From: Manihot esculenta
Taxonomy: Eukaryota; Streptophyta; Magnoliopsida; Malpighiales; Euphorbiaceae
Length of the DNA: 64,000 bases
Assembly: GCF_001659605.2 (NCBI RefSeq)
Contig: NC_035176.2
Coordinates: 27,460,716-27,524,715 of the forward strand
Direction of reading: 5' to 3'
The notes under the pieces were generated by a model. That model made no database searches. It had not been told where the DNA came from and worked only from the letters and a program-made list of their open reading frames with translations. This document shows positions 21,670 through 33,046 of this stretch, piece after piece (positions within the stretch are counted from its first letter, which is position 1; each line of letters opens with the position of its first letter). The translations under genes and the position numbers were made by a program.

Positions 21670-23174
21670 TGGTAAAAAATAACCTTTTTGATTATCCACA
21701 ATTTTACAACTGTAGATAGTGGTAAAATGATCGAATCCACGGGAAAATGATACTTATCTTCCTATCAATGACCAAGTAAATAAATAGACAATAAAAGTAA
21801 ATTGGGAGGTTTTGAAGTTTGATGACTAAACTAGATTTAAAAGTAATAAAGTAAAGCAAATAAGAAAGTAAAGAGAATTCAATAATGAGAAAAGCCTAGT
21901 TGAAGAATTTGGATCCACTTCAGTTGTTGGGATTAATCATTGACACTTATAGTTTTTTATTTGACTCAATAAATTAGTTATGGAGGTGGAAGACGCTTCT
22001 CACACCCATATCCCTCTTTAAGTATAGATTAAATAGGAACTGTTCTCTAATTAATCACTAATCAACAAGTTGCCAAAGAACGTCCTTGGGGCTTTTAACA
22101 TTATACAACTGGCAATTGCATTAAGAAATAGAGAGACCTAATTCTAGCTACCCAAACGTATGCTGATATTGCTAGATTATGCAATCTCCTTGATTTTTAC
22201 ACCAAGAGTTACTTGTGTTTGAATAATTCAAGCAATTACGGACTTCAAACTATCCAAACTAACGAATTATCACTTTGCAATCAAGAATCAATGGGCCCTA
22301 TTGATCTAAATAACAAAGCAATAATAGAATTAAGCATGAAATTGCATAAATATTGATAAATAAAAGATAAATATCATGTGTTCAGATCTCACAATCCATA
22401 AACAAACTGAAGTTTCACCTAATCTTCAACTAGAAAAAGGGGTTTCAGCCATTCATGGATGAAACTAACAAAAATAAAAGAAAGAAGACAAAAAGAAGAA
22501 GAGGAAGGGCCGGCTGGTGTGGCGCGCAGCTGCTGGTGTAGTTTCTGTCGAAGATAGATCCCCCGTTTTGCTGGTTTGCTGTCCTCTATTTATAATTGAT
22601 TTGAGTAGCCCTAAGTTTCCTTGTTTGGATTGGATTTCTTTACCCAATTGGAGTTGGATTCTTTGAAGGCAATTGGATCTTCTTGAGATTTGGCTTCCTA
22701 AATATGTGGGATAGGGTGCTGAGGTGTCTTGAAGATTTGCTGAGTTGTATTCATGTGGTTGGAGAGGAAAAGTCTTTTTAAAGATTTAAAATTTGAATTT
22801 CTCGCGATTCTGCTGTCTGCTGTTGCAAACTCTATTTTCCCGGGTTGTTTGGGCAAACAACCCGGTCAAACAGTTTGTCTTAGTGCTGTCTGTCACTCTG
22901 CCTTTGTTCTACGAGTCTGTTTGCCCAGTTTATTTGGGAAAACAGTCTGGTCAAACAATAAATCATCCTTCTCCCATTTCAGCTGCAACTTGGTTTGGGC
23001 AAACTAGGCTTGATTTCTTTTATTCTCTTTTGGGCGATTTTAAGGCCTTTTTATCAAATTACCCTTTTACACCATTTCCTGCAAAATAAGATCAAAACCA
23101 CAAAATTAGGTAGAAAATATGTAAATCAATATTGATAACAACATGAAAAATGGGTCTAAATTTGGTTTGATCAT
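21670..23174 (-). mobile_element. Minus-strand gypsy-like LTR between PBS and gag
   Basis: About 1.5 kb separating the copia PBS from gag. On the minus strand it starts TGATCAAACC, has TATAAATAGAGG near 22590 and a leader; in style it resembles Athila/Tat-type LTRs. Boundaries are uncertain: CTGGT occurs at both 21669-21673 and 23175-23179 and may be the target duplication, but then the ends are not TG...CA; ends at 21689 and 23173 give TGATTA...TGATCA without a duplication. No coding capacity. Confidence 0.55.
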
Positions 23175-23189
23175 CTGGTCAGGAAAGGA

Positions 23190-26100
23190 ATGACGTTGGC
23201 GATGCAGAAACTTGATGTTGAGAAGTTTGATGGGAGAGGAGATTTCATGCTTTGGAAGGAAAAGATCGAGATCATGGGGCTGCAAGATGCTCTTAATAAT
23301 GATCCAGAAACATGAAATCTTGAGGAAGAGAATGAATCAAAGAAAGTAAGAACTCCAGTCCTGAAAAGAATTCTTTCTTTAACTCCTGAAACCACAAAAT
23401 CTTCTAGGGCTGCTTCAATCATCACCTCAGATCAAGAAGTAAGATCCAAAGAGAAAGAGATTAAGGAGCTGGTCCAATGGTTAAGAAGAGAGAGAAGTAA
23501 GAAGGTCAGGAACTTGATAGTTCTGTCTCTCGGATCAAATTCTCAGAAAGGTGATCCATGAGAAGATTGCTTTTGGGATCTGAAGACTTTTGGAGAAACT
23601 CTACCTAGAACAATCTTTACCTAACAAAATGTACCTGATGCAGAGGGTTTCAGGCTTCAAGATGGACGAGGGCAAGACCATTAAGGAGAACTTGGACATT
23701 TTCTAGAAGATGTTGTCCGACTTGCAGAATCTTCAGGTTAAGGTGGAGGAGGAATTCCAAGCAGTGTATCTGTTGAATTCTTTGCCTCCCCTTTACGAAT
23801 AGTTGAGGGAGGTTTTGAAGTATTCAAGAACCAGTATCACAGTTAAAGTGATGAAGGCTGCAACAAGGTCCAAAGAAGCATAACTCAATGCTTAAAAGGG
23901 TACTAGAAATCAGGGTGAAGGTCTGGTAGTAAGGGGAAGATTTGAGTACAGAGACAACAAGGGCAAGAACAAATCGAGGGCAAGAACAAATCGAGGGCAA
24001 GATTGAAGTTCAAAAGCAAAGCAGAATGTTGGTATTATGGCAAGAATGGTCATCTTAAGAAGGACTGCTACTCTAGGAAAAACAATAAGAAGGTTTCTCA
24101 TAATGAGAAGGGAGAAGCGGCAATTGCAAATAGCAATATGCAATATTTTGAAGTTTCGGCTGCAGAAACTTTAGAGGTATTTTCCATCAATGAGTTGGAG
24201 ATTAAAGAATAGTGGATTTTGGATTAAGGCTGCACATTTCATATGACCACAAGAAATGAATGGTTTGCCACATTTGAAGAAAAAGATGGAGGCAGAGTCA
24301 AGATGGGAAATAATACAACCTACCATGTCAAAGGATTCAGAATAGTGCAAATCATGATGCATAATGGCTCGACTGTGATGTTAACTCAAGTGAGGTACAT
24401 TCCTAAACTCAAAAGAAATCTTATTTCTCTTGGAGCACTTGAATTGCAGGATTGCTAGTACAAGGCTCATAAAGGTGCAATGAAGATTGTCAAAGGATGC
24501 AGAGTCATCATGAAAGGAGAGCTAATAGAAGGTTTATACGTTTTGCAAGGTAAAACGGTCTTTGGTGAAGCAAATCCATTTGAGGCTACTCAGGATCAAA
24601 CTTGTCTTTGGCACAATAGGCTTGGACACATGAGTCAGAAGGGAATGGAGACTCTGGTCAAAAAGGTTATGTATCAAGGTACTAATCTATCATCTCTAAG
24701 TTTCTGTGAGAGTTGTGTCTTTGGTAAATCTCACAGGTTTTCCTTTGAGATCGGAAAGCATACAACAAAAGGAATTCTTGACTACCTTCACTCAGACCTA
24801 TGGAGATCACCAAACATTCCTTTCTTTCTGTCAAAGTGTCAGTATTTCATCTCCTTTATTGATGATTACTCGAGAAAGATTTGGATTCTATTTCTGAAAT
24901 CAAAGGATGAAGCCTTTGAGAAGTTTGCGGAATGGAAATACTTAGTGGAGAATCAGACAGGAAAGAAAATCAAGACATTGAGGATAGAAAATGGTCTTGA
25001 ATTCTATAATCAAAAGTTTGATTCATTTTGCAGGAAGCAGGGAATCCGAAGGCACAAGACATGTGCTTATACATCACAATAGAATGGTGTTGCAGAAAGG
25101 ATGAATAGGACAATAATGGAAAAGGTCAGAAGCTTGCTTAGTGAGTCAGGTTTATCTCAAAATTTCTAGGCTAAAGCTGCATCTACTTATGTATACCTGA
25201 TCAATAAGTCCCCATCTACTGCTATAGAGTTAAATGTTCCAGAACAGATGTGATCAGGGGCTGAGCCTTCCTATTCACACTTGAGAATGTTTGGTTGTGT
25301 GGCTTACATCCATACAAATCAGGGTAAACTATTGCCAAGAGTAAGAAAGGGGATATTCATTGGATATCCTCAAGGGATCAAAGGTTATAGGATTTGGCTA
25401 CTGGAGGAGAAGAAGTGTATCATTAGCAGAGATGTTAGGTTCAATGAAGAACAAGTGTTCAAGGACCTGTAGGAAGAGAAAGAGGAAGAGGTTACAAGCA
25501 AATCATAGGTAAGGAGACTATTACTCTTCATGTTCCTACATTACAGATCAAGAACAATGAAAAGACGAAAGATTAAGGTGGAGTTCCTCAGAGAATAATT
25601 GAGAGTTCATTAGGATCTAAAAAGAAGGACATCTCTTAAAATGATGAATCTGAGAATATTGAAGATGCAGAACAGGGACAAAGGCCGAAGGAAGAGGTGG
25701 ATTCCGAGTAAGAAGATCTTAGTGATTATATACTTGCAAAGGATAGAGGTAGAAGAGAAATTAAACCCCCTTCAAGATATAATGAGGCTAAGACTGTGAC
25801 TTTTGCCTTCACATTTGCAGAAGAGGTTGAAATTGAAGAACCAGAGTTAAATCAAGAAGTCATGGCCATATTTATAGGCGGGGCAAGGTGTTGGAGTTTG
25901 GCGAATGAGCTGGTCTGTTAAGATTGGATTGGCCGGGATGGCCAAGCCAAGTGGGATGAGTCGCGGAGTAGGAGAAAGTTGTAGGCGGAACGAGCTAATG
26001 GTGAGATGAGCTGCTGAGGGGACGAGCATCATATGGATGCAAGGTTGAGGCAAGCCCAGGAGCTCGAGGAGGCTAGAGAAGTGTCGGGAGCTCGGAGGGG

Positions 26101-27060
26101 ACAGGAGTGCCTAGAAGCTTGGGAAGGGCTAGTGAGCTAGGGATGCTCGCAAGACAGGCAGAGTTACATAGAAGCTCGATGTACGTGGAAGCTCAAGATG
26201 CTGAAGACTTACCTAGGGCTAGTAAAGCCCAGAAGCCATGCCAAGCAAGAACAGAAAGGAGCAAGGGGTGAAGCGCGCCCAATGTAAAGATCACTTCGAA
26301 ACACGAGGCAGATATGTGTAGTGTACTGCTTCTCCGTGAATATTCTAGATGGATTTTGGCTTTTTGGAGCCTTCTTGAAGTGTCACACACAGAGGCAGTA
26401 ACCTAAGGTATTTTTGGGGTAATTGGAACAGGGCTGGATTTGGCTTATCCATTTAGAGTTATCAGCAGGGTCACCATAAAGAGATCACTGGAATGCTATG
26501 AAATGGGTACTCAGGTATATCAGAGGAACTCAAAAGCTGAAACTCAATTATGTTAGGGAATCAGGTCTGAAGGTCAGAGGTTTTTGTGATTCTGATTATG
26601 CAGCCGATTTAGATAAGAGAAGGTCGGTGTCAAGGTATATATTCACTATTGGAGGAAATGTTGTAAGCTGAAAGTCAGGTCTGCAGTATGTCGTAGCTCT
26701 TTGACCATAGAGGCCAAGTGTACGGCATTAACAAAAGCCATTAAAGAGAGAATTTGGTTAAAAGGCCTGATGGAGGAGCTCAGATTCAAATAAGAGACAG
26801 TGGAGGTATTTTGTGATTCTCAGAGTGCCATCAGTTTGTCAAAAAACAATATGCATCATGAAAGAACCAAACACATAGATGTTAGATTGCATTTCGTTAG
26901 AGATTTGATATCTAAAGGTATTGTTAAGGTTTTGAAAATCTACACAGAAGAAAATCCTGCAGATGCACACCAAGATTTTACCGGTTAACAAGTTCAAAAG
27001 GAAGTTGAGCTTGTTGAGGCTGACCGAAGAATAAAGAGGGTTAGGTTGAAGAAGGAATGA
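23190..27060 (+). pseudogene. Degenerate Tork-type copia gag-pol
   Basis: Starts ATG 23190 (MTLAMQKLDVEKFDGRGDF). Gag motifs YLMQRVSGFKMDE and LLNSLPPLYE are followed by a mutated knuckle (CWYYGKNGHLKKDC, second cysteine lost) near 24030. The protease DSG has become D-stop-G (24224). Then GAG-pre-integrase (CLWHNRLGHMS), integrase (HSDLWRSP, RIENGLEF with D changed to E, NGVAERMN), a variable linker, and after a foreign block (25865-26440) the RNase H region (WVLRYIRGTQKLKLNY, CDSDYAADLDKRRS, MEVFCDSQSAISLSKNNMHH). Most of the reverse transcriptase is missing. More than ten stop codons and several frame changes make it a clear pseudogene. Confidence 0.88.
25865..26440. other. Foreign block replacing the RT core
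   Basis: Between the linker ending NQEVMAIF and the RNase H lead-in DLAY...VISR, where about 1.4 kb of RT is expected, lie about 575 bp of non-coding, G-rich sequence (GAGCTCG, GAAGCTTGG, GAAGCTCGATG). Its wording recalls the U3 of this copia's own LTR. I see no clear ends or target duplication. Confidence 0.5.
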
Positions 27061-27189
27061 GGATTCACATGAGTTGAAGAAGTTCAAGTAAGGTGGAGAA
27101 TTGTAGGACTGATGCTCAAATTCTTCAAAAAAGCTTGAAACTTTTGTGCAAAAATAAAGAGAGAGAATAAACGACCTGTAGATGGTCTG

Positions 27190-29432
27190 TGTAATACCCG
27201 GCTAGACTCCGGTATCGGAATTCCTATCGTCCGGTGGAATCTCAGATGTCAGAAACTTCTAGAAGGGTAAAATCATATTTTATGAAATGATTTAATGTAT
27301 TTTATGATTTTAAGTAAAAAAGAAAATTGAGTTTTAATGAAAATAGCCTTGGAGGAAGATTCAGGTTCGGCCGCCGAACCTTATGTTCGGCCGCCGAATA
27401 TAGCATGCATGCGGAGGCACGTTAGGCCCCCGAAAGTGGACTGGCCAACCACCTATAAAGGGGTCCCCATGTCCGAACGGGCGAGGTTTTCTCCCCATTT
27501 TCGGCCAAAGTGAGTCTCCGCCGCCCTCATGCCGATCTTGAGTTCTTCCTTCAAATCTTTCATGATTTCTTATGAGTTTTAACTTGGTTTTAAAGATTTC
27601 AAGCTTAGATCGAAGTTGTGAAGCTTGGAGACCTCAGGAACCCATCTTCCCCAAATCTCCAAGTTAGGTCACACTCTCTCTCGATCTTCAAAAGGTAAGA
27701 GTCGATCTTTAGCTCATTATATGTTTTAAACGAGTTTCATGAAGATTTATGGGGTAGAAATGCATGTTAGGTTATTTTTGAGTTCATGGGTTTATGTTGA
27801 GTCTTTTTGAGCAATGTATGATGTTTATGTATGTTTGATGTGTTGTAAGTTGGGGTTTATGATAGTTTGAAGCCCCTAGGAGCTTGAGTGCTTGAGTTTG
27901 CATGTTGTAGACTAGGTAAATGCATGTTGAATGAGTTGAGAGGCTTTTGTGCATGTTGGAGCTGAGTTTCTGCCCCTTTGGGAGAACTCAGATTCGGCAG
28001 CCAAAGGCTCTTTCGGCAGCCGAACCTGCCTGTGGAGGGCAACTTTTGGCTACCGAACCCTGCCCCCGAAAGTGGACTTTCGGCTCTGGAAGGGAGTTTC
28101 GGCCGCCGAAGGTGCTGCCGAACATGCATGAGTTTCGTCTCTGGAGGGAACCTTCGGCCGCCGAAAGTGCCGCCGAAGGTGCATGACTTTCAGCTCTGGA
28201 GGGACTTTCGGCCGCCGAACCTGCCGCCGAAAGTGCCCTGTCCAGCCTTCCTTTGCATGAGTTTTGTGATTGTTTTAAGGTATTTTAGGGGGTTTTTGGG
28301 GAGTATTTTAGAGTCATGTTCTTGTATGTTTGGTCCCTCATTTGAGTCCACCTGTGTAGGTTCGGACCCGAGGAACCGAGGACCCCAGCAGTGAGTCAGC
28401 TGTTTCAGTGTCTGTCAGAGCTAGCTAGAGGTGAGTGGAATAACTCTCTATGTTTTCAAAGCAAATAATGAAAGTTTAGCATAATTCATGCATCATGAAT
28501 GCCATGAGTTATATAAGGTGCTTGCATTAGAATTCACGAATATATTGCATTGCTTATTATATTGTTGATGTGGATGAATGTTGAATGATCCATTAGCCCT
28601 CTCACGTTATGACATGATGTTATGATATGGAAGTCCAGGCGTGCCTGCACTACGCCCCTGGCACAATGTAAGAGAAAGTCCGGGTGTGGCCTGCACTACG
28701 CCCCCGGCATGATTGGATATGTATGTTATGCTATGGAAGTCCAGGCGTGCCTGCTCTACACCCCTGGCATGATTAGACTGTACGGAGGGCTAAATGGTGA
28801 CAAGTTCATCCTTGATGTGAATTGTTTGTGCTGTGATGCATTCCATGTTATCATATGTTTTAAATACAATGTTTTATTATTCTGCTCACTGGGCTCTAGT
28901 AGCTCATCCCACTCCCTTAACCCCAGGTTTGCAGGTACGGGTTAGACCAGGAGGTCAGCTAGAGTAAAGTCATGATTATGTAATAGCTAGTGGTGGACAT
29001 GATAAATATTATAATGTAATGTTCAGTTCAGTAATGTAATGAATAGTATTGAATAATTATGTAATGAAATGATGTTATTGAAGATTAGAGTGGTGCTTGA
29101 CCCTAGTATGTGGTTTATCCCTTTTAATACATGATCTTTCAAATGTAATGGTTTAATGATATTTTATGAAAACCAAACTTAATGTATGAATGAATGTTTC
29201 CCATTGGAGCATAGTTGAGGACTCGAATGAGGGGAATGATGATTATGAGTTATGCATGCACAGGTTGAGTTTGGAAATTGAATGAGAAAAGTTCAAATTT
29301 TTATGTATGTGTTGATCATGTATGGGATTTATCAGGTTTTTAGGTTTTATGTTAGGCTTGCTACGGGTCCCGGCGGCCTTAAGCCGATCCGGATCCTAGC
29401 GCCGGTAGCAGTCTGATTTTCGGGTCGTTACA
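27190..29432 (+). mobile_element. Solo LTR of chromovirus-like gypsy family (copy 2)
   Basis: 2243 bp, TGTAATACCCGGC to GTCGTTACA, with a perfect 5-bp duplication GTCTG (27185-27189 and 29433-29437). Same family as 13128-15422. TATA at 27453-27460, GC modules near 27366 and 27386 and again at 27990-28240. Confidence 0.93.
28627..28775 (+). repeat. Tandem repeat in solo LTR copy 2
   Basis: Three diverged units of the form GTCC(A/G)GG(C/T)GTG-CCTGC-CTAC-CCCC(T/C)GGCA, spaced about 55-60 bp. Confidence 0.7.
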
Positions 29433-30309
29433 GTCTGGCAGATGATCAGACTTGTAACAAGGTGTGACAACTTGTTGACGGGATATTTTGCTGAAGGGAA
29501 GACCTGCCTGAAGGAAGGGTCGACTTGCCTGATGAAAGCAGGGCTAAGCAAGGCAGGCCTGATGCGAGAAGGGCTGGAGTGCCTGGGTGGTCTCAAGGCT
29601 GGGGGAGTCTGGATGCTTGTCAAGGCAGGCCAGGTGTCCAAGAAAACTCAGATATTTGGAAGCTTGCAAGGAAAGAAGGAAAGCCCAAAGGCTCGAAGAT
29701 TTTCTAAGGTTTAAGAACTCGGAAGCCCGGAAGGCTGGAAGGCGAGGGTAGCTCGGAAGCTTGAAGACTTGCCAGGGCAAGGCTAGCCCAAATGCGGAAG
29801 TTTAGAATGCCTAAAAGCTCATAATGCACGGATTCCTCAAAGTGCTCGAAAGATCTGACACTCAGATTCTTTAGAGAAGTCGAAACGTCTGAGAGGATTA
29901 AAAGGTACAACGGCGTTTTGTTTTTCTGCCTTCATTTAAAAGAATTGAAGGGTATTTTAGTCTTTTATTTTGGAGCCAAGGTCGTTGAATATCCTATTTA
30001 AGGAGCAGATGTCCCTCAGTTTTGAATGTGAAAAAGTGCAAAAAGTGAAAAGTATTGTGGTTGTTTTTTTCTTGTCATTATTGATTTGTAATCGAGTTTG
30101 TACTCATGTGTGGTTGCTCTCTCTCTGTAATTCATCGTGAATAAAAGGATTCCTTCTTTCGAGACGTAGGACGATCCACAAATATCGATCCAAACTTGTA
30201 AAACTCTCTGTATTTTTCTTCTTCTTTATTTCTTCTTTCTTTTCTTTATTTTCTTGTTTTTTATTACATCGCTCACCGAAAATCGGAGTTTAAGCCTTTA
30301 GCAACAACA

Positions 30310-31108
30310 ATTATCTTAAGAAATCTCAGCCCCTTCAAACTCAACACCTAATTCATTAATTCTCATTTATTCCAACAAGTGAATTGCATTCATTCTCCCC
30401 CGCCGGTCTGAAAGCAGATTGATAGGAAAGGGCTATAAATAAAAAAAAGGTGTGGTCTCAAGCAGTCTCCTCGGACTTGGATTTACTCCTTATTAAACTA
30501 ATTATAGTTCATTGATTTTTTTATTGAATCAAACCACTATCCAAGTGTTTTCATCTAGTTATCTCCAGTTTCAGTTCATCAGGATCCATATGTATGTATA
30601 TATTCTTTCAAAAAAAAAATGATAGATTAACTTAATTTTGAGTGTTTCACAAATTCTTCCACTCCAATAACTAAACGTGAAATTTAAGTTTAAATCATAA
30701 ATACTTACTTATCTTCAGAAGTTCAGAGTCATTGTCATACAAGAGTTTTCCTTATAGATAGTAAAACTTAGTGGTAGTAATTTTTTTTTCTTTGAAATAA
30801 CTAAGTGGTAGTAATTTAGTTTAGTAAATGTGTGTGATTTTTTCTCCCTACCATCCATAATTTAATTTTATAAGAAAATAGTATAAATTATCCAAACTTA
30901 TTTTATATGTATTAATTCAATAGTAAAGAAATTTCTATGATATTTTTTGTATTTTATAAAGTAAATTTTATTTTGTGACTATTATTATATAAATTAATAA
31001 AGTCTAAAAGTTTAAAAAAATACAAAAAAAATATAATTAAAAGAAAACCATAAAAAATAAAAATATAGAAATTTTTTAAATCTCAACTCCCATTTGATTC
31101 ATAGTGAA
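30310..31108. other. AT-rich spacer
   Basis: No gene, repeat structure or RNA recognised; AT content rises towards the MITE at 31117. Confidence 0.5.
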
Positions 31109-31116
31109 CATATGAC

Positions 31117-31645
31117 TAGGGATGGCAACGGATCGGCTATTTTCGAGTACCCGATCTGACCGAACCCTAATAGAACGGATTTGGGTAGTTATAATCGGGT
31201 TTGGGACGGGTTCGAGTTTTAAAAACAATACCCGTTGCGGGTTCGGATCGGATTCGGGTTTTATGTACAGGGTACCCACTACCCGAACCCGTTTATATAA
31301 ATAATTAATTTAATATAAAAAATATATTTTACAATAATATTTATAAATTTTTTTTTATATATTTTTATTTAAAAATTTAAATTTAAATATTCTTTAAAAA
31401 TATTAAATTTTTTAAATGAAAATTATTAATGAAAAATATTTTTTATATAAATTATCAATTAAAATATATAAGATTAAACGGATTTGGATTTTATTCAGAT
31501 AATAATAATCGGTTTTGGGACGAATTCGGATAATTTAAATTAATTTTTAATCGGATTCGGAACTGGTTCAGATATTACTAATATAAATCGGGTTCGGATT
31601 TGGGTAGCTTAATTTTGACGAGTACCCTATCCATTTACATCCCTA
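31117..31645. mobile_element. hAT-type MITE, 529 bp, upstream of ankyrin gene
   Basis: Ends TAGGGATGGCAACGG and CCATTTACATCCCTA are imperfect inverted repeats (12 of 15). An exact 8-bp duplication CATATGAC flanks it (31109-31116 and 31646-31653), the length made by hAT transposases. The interior repeats CGGGT/ACCCG phrases (GGGTTCGGAT and the like). No coding capacity. It lies about 0.9 kb upstream of the ankyrin start codon. Confidence 0.92.
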
Positions 31646-31653
31646 CATATGAC

Positions 31654-32583
31654 CACCACTACTAATAATAATAAATTTATGAGCTAAAAGCATATTTATT
31701 TTTCCATTTCATTGGTAGAGATCTATCTCTACTTTTAGTATACCGGGGATTTATAAGATTAGTCCGGTGAAAAGGTCAAACTTAGCCTAGTAATTTGTAG
31801 GATCTATCTCTATTTAAATTTCCGGAGATTTTCAGTAAACTGCTAATCAAATTGATTTAATTTGAAGAGTAATTAAATTGATTTACTTAGCCCTTGATCA
31901 GTGGATTCGAGTAAAATCAGAAAGGTCTCACATTCTACTCCTCTAATCTCTAATCTCTATTTAAAAAAAAAAAAAATTTTGAATCTCCATTTCAAAATAA
32001 AAATCTCTACAAAGAATGAAACTATAATTGTTAATTTATACTAAGCATTAAAGTCGAAAAGAAAATTAATAACCACAAACATTAGAAATATGGGAAACTA
32101 GTAGAATTGCTTATATAATATGATAAATCAATGTAATTTTTTTATGTATAAATAGGTATACTTTAATAAAAATTATTTTTAAAAAAAATATATTTTTATA
32201 TTTTTTAACGTTTGAATGCAAAAAATAAAAATAAAAATAAAAATATTTTTTTGTCTTATAAATTATAATTATTTTTTTATTTAAGTGGCATATTATAATT
32301 TAATTATTGCATCATATATTTATCCAACATAAAATAGGGGGCTATAATTTCTCACGTACTCTTATAACGACCCACACGCGCAATTCACTTAAAAATATTT
32401 AAAAAATTATAGAGAAACCCTTAGCTCCAGATCAAATGCAAAGAAGCTTCATGGTCCCTGCAGCTGTGGAAAAAAATGCCTCTTCCTTCTTTATTTATTC
32501 ACAATCTCTTCCCCTCCAGCCTCCAAACCAATCATTTCCGCCATTAATCGTCACTTTTCTAAGCTCTCTCTCTCACTATAGAG
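31654..32583 (+). promoter_or_regulatory. Upstream region and 5' leader of ankyrin gene
   Basis: AT-rich sequence up to about 32340, then ACTCTTATAACGACCCACACGCG and a leader of moderate GC. No single TATA box stands out; TTATAG near 32408 is possible. An upstream ATG at 32436 opens a 69-codon frame that overlaps the main start in another frame and would lower translation if the transcript begins upstream of it. Confidence 0.4.
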
Positions 32584-33046
32584 ATGGACCGACGGCTCCA
32601 ACTTCAAGAGACCATCCTCAGAGGGGACGTAGCTACCTTCCTTAGCCTAATTCAAGAAGATGAGAATTTCGTTAATGAGAAATTTACAACTGGGTCGTCT
32701 TCAAACACCATTCTACACTTAGCAGCACGGTTTGGTCCCCTGGAATTGGCGAAGGAGATTCTGAAAATGAAGCTGGAGATGGCGTCGGAGGTGAACGAGA
32801 AATGGGAGACGCCATTGTATGAGGCATGCAGAGAAGGGAGGACGGACATGGTGAAGGTTTTGGTAGAGAGCGATCCTTGTGTGGTTTACAAGGTGAACAA
32901 AGAGAACCAAAGTGGTCTGTTTGCGGCATGCGAAAGAGGGAAGCTTGAAGTTGTGGATTATCTCTTGAATTTTCAACATCTACTCGTGTTGGAGGTCGAT
33001 GCTCCTACTACCTCTCTTCACGTTGCTGCTTTTGGGGGATATACAG
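32584..33046 (+). CDS. Ankyrin gene exon 1
   Basis: Codes for 154 residues plus one base; ends GGATATACAG before GTAATT. Holds ankyrin repeats 1-3 and the start of the fourth (TSLHVAAFGGYT). Confidence 0.88.

Larger units (their letters stand above)
19314..30309 (+). mobile_element. Old Tork-type Ty1/copia pseudoelement with nested LTRs
   Basis: Plus-strand element between LTRs 19314-21583 and 27102-30309 (both TGTAGGACTGATGCTC to CAACAACA). The LTRs differ visibly at many sites, so the insertion is old. No clean target duplication is seen (GTTCT against ATTAT). Three LTRs are nested in it: 19819-21143 in the left LTR, 21670-23174 after the PBS, and 27190-29432 in the right LTR. Removing them leaves LTRs of about 940-960 bp. 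The upstream PPT AAGGTGGAGAAT and the gag/pol motifs fit the Tork/TNT1-94 group. Confidence 0.85.
27102..30309 (+). repeat. 3' LTR of Tork-type copia, interrupted
   Basis: Begins TGTAGGACTGATGCTCAAA after a PPT-like AAGGTGGAGAAT and ends GCAACAACA. A 2243-bp solo LTR plus duplication (27190-29437) splits it 88 bp from its start. Confidence 0.85.

Noticed and set aside
22753..23089. Two overlapping plus-strand ORFs (84 and 98 codons)
   Set aside because: Inside a minus-strand LTR, antisense to it, with no homology and built from repeated GGGCAAAC phrases.
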